Below are positions 5,051-6,976 of a DNA stretch of 6,976 nt, one piece after another. The stretch spans positions 1 to 6,976 of the forward strand of contig JAQGJY010000029.1 in the NCBI GenBank assembly GCA_028290325.1. The letters are read 5' to 3'. Below the pieces are notes generated by a model. The model saw only the letters and a list, made by a program, of their open reading frames with translations. It was not told the DNA's origin and ran no database searches. The stretch is from Tardiphaga sp. (GTDB taxonomy: Bacteria > Pseudomonadota > Alphaproteobacteria > Rhizobiales > Xanthobacteraceae). Both the position numbers and the translations under genes were made by a program. How positions within the stretch are numbered: position 1 is the stretch's first letter; every line of letters starts with the position of its first letter.

Positions 5051-6457
5051 TCACATGTGAATCGCGCGTTTCGCGACCGCCATCGCGGCTTCCTTGACCG
5101 CTTCCGAGCGCGTCGGATGCGCGTGGCAGGTGCGCGCGAGATCTTCCGCCGAGCCGCCGAATTCCATCAGCACCGCCGCCTCGTGGATCATCTCGCCGGC
5201 CTCGCGGCCGATGATATGAACGCCGAGCACGCGATCGGTCTTGGCATCCGCGAGGATCTTGACGAAGCCGTCGGTGGTCTGGTTGACCTTGGAGCGACCA
5301 TTCGCGGTGAAAGGGAACTTGCCGACGTTGTAAGCGGTGCCGGCCTCTTTCAGTTCCTCCTCGGTCTGGCCGAGCGAGGCGACTTCCGGCGTCGTATAGA
5401 CCACGCCCGGAATGACGCCGTAATTCACGTGACCGGCCTGCCCTGCCAGAATTTCCGCGACGGCGACGCCTTCGTCCTCGGCCTTGTGCGCAAGCATCGG
5501 CCCGACGATGACATCACCGATGGCATAGACATTCTTGACGCTGGTCGCGAAATGACCGTCGGTCTTGATGCGGCCGCGCTCATCCAGCGCGAGGCCGGCC
5601 TCCTTGAAACCGAGTTCGGCGGTGTAGGGCACGCGGCCCGTCGCCACCAGCACCACGTCGGCCTCCAGCGTCTCGGCCTTGCCGTCACCTTTCGCCGGTT
5701 CGACCAGCACCTTCAGCGTCGGCCCCGAACTATCGACGCTCGCGACCTTGTTGCCGAGTCTGAACTTGAAACCCTGCTTTTCGAGAATGCGCTGGAATTG
5801 CTTGGCGACCTCGCCATCCATGCCGGGCAGAATGCGATCGAGATACTCGACAACCGTGACCTCCGCGCCCAGGCGTTTCCAGACCGAGCCCAGCTCGAGC
5901 CCGATCACGCCGGCGCCGATCACCAGCAATTTGCCCGGCACCTTGTCGAGGGCGAGCGCTCCGGTGGACGACACGATGCGCTTCTCATCGATCGTGATGC
6001 CCTTGAGCTGCGCCACGGCCGACCCGGTCGCGATGACAATGTTCTTGGTCTCGACCACCCGCGTCTTGCCGTCGGCGGATTTGACTTCGACCTTGCCGGT
6101 ACCGAGCACGCGGCCAGCGCCCATGATCGCATCGATCTTGTTTTTCTTCAGCAGAAATTCGACGCCCTTCACATTGCCGTCGATGCCCTGCTGCTTGAAA
6201 TTCATCATCGCCGGCAGATCGAGCGACGGCGCGTTCACCACCACGCCCATCTTGGCGAAGGAATGCCCGGCCTCCTCGAACATTTCCGACGCGTAGAGCA
6301 GAGCCTTGGACGGCATGCAGCCGACATTGAGGCAGGTGCCACCGAAGGTCGGATTCTTCTCGACGACGGCGACCTTCATGCCGAGCTGTGCCGCGCGAAT
6401 CGCGCAGACGTAACCGCCGGGGCCGGTGCCGATAACAACGAGATCGTAGGAAGCCAT
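5051..6457 (-). CDS. lpdA: Dihydrolipoyl dehydrogenase (E3 subunit)
   Basis: This 468-residue flavoprotein reoxidises dihydrolipoamide on the E2 subunit of 2-oxo acid dehydrogenase complexes and passes electrons through FAD to NAD+. The FAD-binding motif GTGPGG is at 10-15. The redox disulfide lies in CLNVGC (C42, C47). The NAD-binding motif GAGVIG is at 181-186, the second FAD motif YAIGDV at 311-316, and the catalytic dyad H447/E452 in HAHPTRSE (445-452). The length is normal and all key residues are present. GAAGAAG lies about 8 bases before the ATG, just behind the stop of the coiled-coil gene 12 bases upstream, so the two genes are probably co-transcribed. With an SDR gene further upstream, the order resembles the tail of sucAB-type 2-oxoglutarate dehydrogenase clusters that I recall in this bacterial group, although no E1 or E2 gene is in the window. 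Confidence 0.98.
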   Translation of the reverse strand: MASYDLVVIGTGPGGYVCAIRAAQLGMKVAVVEKNPTFGGTCLNVGCMPSKALLYASEMFEEAGHSFAKMGVVVNAPSLDLPAMMNFKQQGIDGNVKGVEFLLKKNKIDAIMGAGRVLGTGKVEVKSADGKTRVVETKNIVIATGSAVAQLKGITIDEKRIVSSTGALALDKVPGKLLVIGAGVIGLELGSVWKRLGAEVTVVEYLDRILPGMDGEVAKQFQRILEKQGFKFRLGNKVASVDSSGPTLKVLVEPAKGDGKAETLEADVVLVATGRVPYTAELGFKEAGLALDERGRIKTDGHFATSVKNVYAIGDVIVGPMLAHKAEDEGVAVAEILAGQAGHVNYGVIPGVVYTTPEVASLGQTEEELKEAGTAYNVGKFPFTANGRSKVNQTTDGFVKILADAKTDRVLGVHIIGREAGEMIHEAAVLMEFGGSAEDLARTCHAHPTRSEAVKEAAMAVAKRAIHM

Positions 6458-6469
6458 ATCAATTCTTCT

Positions 6470-6706
6470 TCAGGTTTGAATTTCGGTCATCAGTGTTCGG
6501 AAACTTGATTTGATGAGTTCGACTTGCTGGTCGAAGCGGTCATCGACGGATCGGCCAAAGCCTTCCAGAGTGTTCTCGAGGCGGGTTACCTTGGCGTCGA
6601 GCGCGGCCAGCTCGCTTTCGACTTTGGCGCTGTCAGCCCGCATCTGCGCCGTATCGTTTTTGAGCAGGCGAACGTCGCCCTGAAGCCGTTTCATTCGCTC
6701 GCCCAA
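6470..6706 (-). CDS. Small coiled-coil protein, start uncertain
   Basis: A 78-residue protein of unrecognised family. It is almost wholly a coiled coil: from L8 to V54 the a/d positions alternate 4-3 without a break (L8, V12, L15, T19, M22, S26, V29, L33, L36, V40, L43, L47, F50, V54), which predicts a parallel oligomer. No membrane segment is seen. The listed start is a TTG at 6706; an ATG at 6694 (residue 5) is an alternative. A different frame opens with ATG at 6732, reads MVEEVDLRF, then runs out at TGA 6691-6693. One extra T in the TTTT run at 6705-6708 would fuse it to this frame and give an 87-residue protein, so a frameshift is suspected. The gene ends 12 bases before lpdA. Confidence 0.7.
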   Translation of the reverse strand: MGERMKRLQGDVRLLKNDTAQMRADSAKVESELAALDAKVTRLENTLEGFGRSVDDRFDQQVELIKSSFRTLMTEIQT

Positions 6707-6785
6707 AATCTGAGATCGACCTCTTCCACCATCGCTCGCTCTCGAATTCGTCGGTCATCCTTACATTTTACAGCAACCCTGTCGC

Positions 6786-6976
6786 TCAGCGCCCGCCGGA
6801 AACATCGAGGATCGTCGCCGTCACGTAAGACGCTTCGTCGGACATCAGCCAGACAATGGCATTGGCGATTTCGTCGGCGGTGCCGGCGCGTTTCATCGGC
6901 ACGTTATGCGCCAGCCGATGCGCGCGGTCGGGCTCGCCGCCGGAGGCGTGAATCTCGGTATCGATCAGGCCGGGCC
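6786..6976 (-). CDS. C-terminal part of a short-chain dehydrogenase/reductase (SDR)
   Basis: About 62 codons run from the window edge to TGA at 6786-6788; the N-terminal part, with the NAD(P)-binding and YxxxK motifs, lies outside. The visible end is typical of classical SDR oxidoreductases: PGLIDTEIH, the turn after the active-site region, then VPMKRAGTADEIANAIVWL, SDEASYVTA and the closing TILDVSGGR. This is the usual C-terminus of ~250-residue SDRs of the 3-oxoacyl-reductase / glucose-dehydrogenase type. The substrate cannot be named. It precedes the coiled-coil gene and lpdA on the same strand with about 80 bases between, so it may belong to the same unit. Confidence 0.92.
   Translation of the reverse strand, partial: PGLIDTEIHASGGEPDRAHRLAHNVPMKRAGTADEIANAIVWLMSDEASYVTATILDVSGGR

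Noticed and set aside
4931..6508. A 525-codon open frame on the + strand
   Set aside because: It is antisense to lpdA, which has every expected motif. The translation is rich in His, Arg, Asp and Leu without recognisable order, as expected for the mirror frame of a GC-rich gene.
6756..6758. ATG after GTAAGG as the start of the small gene before lpdA
   Set aside because: It opens a third frame (MTDEFESERWWKR) that does not lead into the coiled coil without a different shift; the frame from 6732 joins more naturally.

Overview
The window is GC-rich, with strong G/C third-position codon use. It looks like an alphaproteobacterial chromosome, most likely from the Bradyrhizobium / Rhodopseudomonas / Nitrobacter group. 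This rests on protein style (the E3 dehydrogenase, a rhizobial-type LuxI/LuxR pair) and on a short GTCATTGCGAGG element that I recall from that group. No database search was possible, so the genus is an inference.

Layout: (1) 1-85 holds the last 27 codons of an unidentified + strand gene. After a 177-base gap with one good hairpin comes a + strand gene (263-1999) for a PP2C-type phosphatase fused to a Ser/Thr kinase with a C-terminal membrane anchor. This family is known beside assimilatory nitrate/nitrite genes in other proteobacteria. (2) The rest of the window is transcribed from the - strand and converges on that gene. Reading in the direction of transcription from the right edge: the 3' end of a short-chain dehydrogenase, a small coiled-coil protein with a suspicious start region, lpdA (dihydrolipoamide dehydrogenase), an alpha/beta hydrolase of epoxide-hydrolase type, a LuxR-type receptor, a LuxI-type acyl-homoserine lactone synthase, and a small unknown protein.

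Functional blocks: the coiled-coil gene lies 12 bases before lpdA with the SDR just upstream, so these look like one housekeeping unit supplying the E3 subunit of 2-oxo acid dehydrogenases. luxR, luxI and the unknown 142-codon gene lie head to tail (gaps 85 and 51 bases) and form a probable quorum-sensing unit. A pair of tandem inverted repeats sits in front of luxR, and a hairpin touches the luxI ribosome binding site. The alpha/beta hydrolase lies between the two blocks, and its assignment to either is unclear.

I see no tRNA, rRNA, CRISPR array, insertion sequence or phage gene. The points most worth following are the unknown gene trailing luxI, the likely one-base frameshift or coupled leader ORF in front of the coiled-coil gene, the dyads upstream of luxR, and the hairpin in front of the kinase/phosphatase gene.
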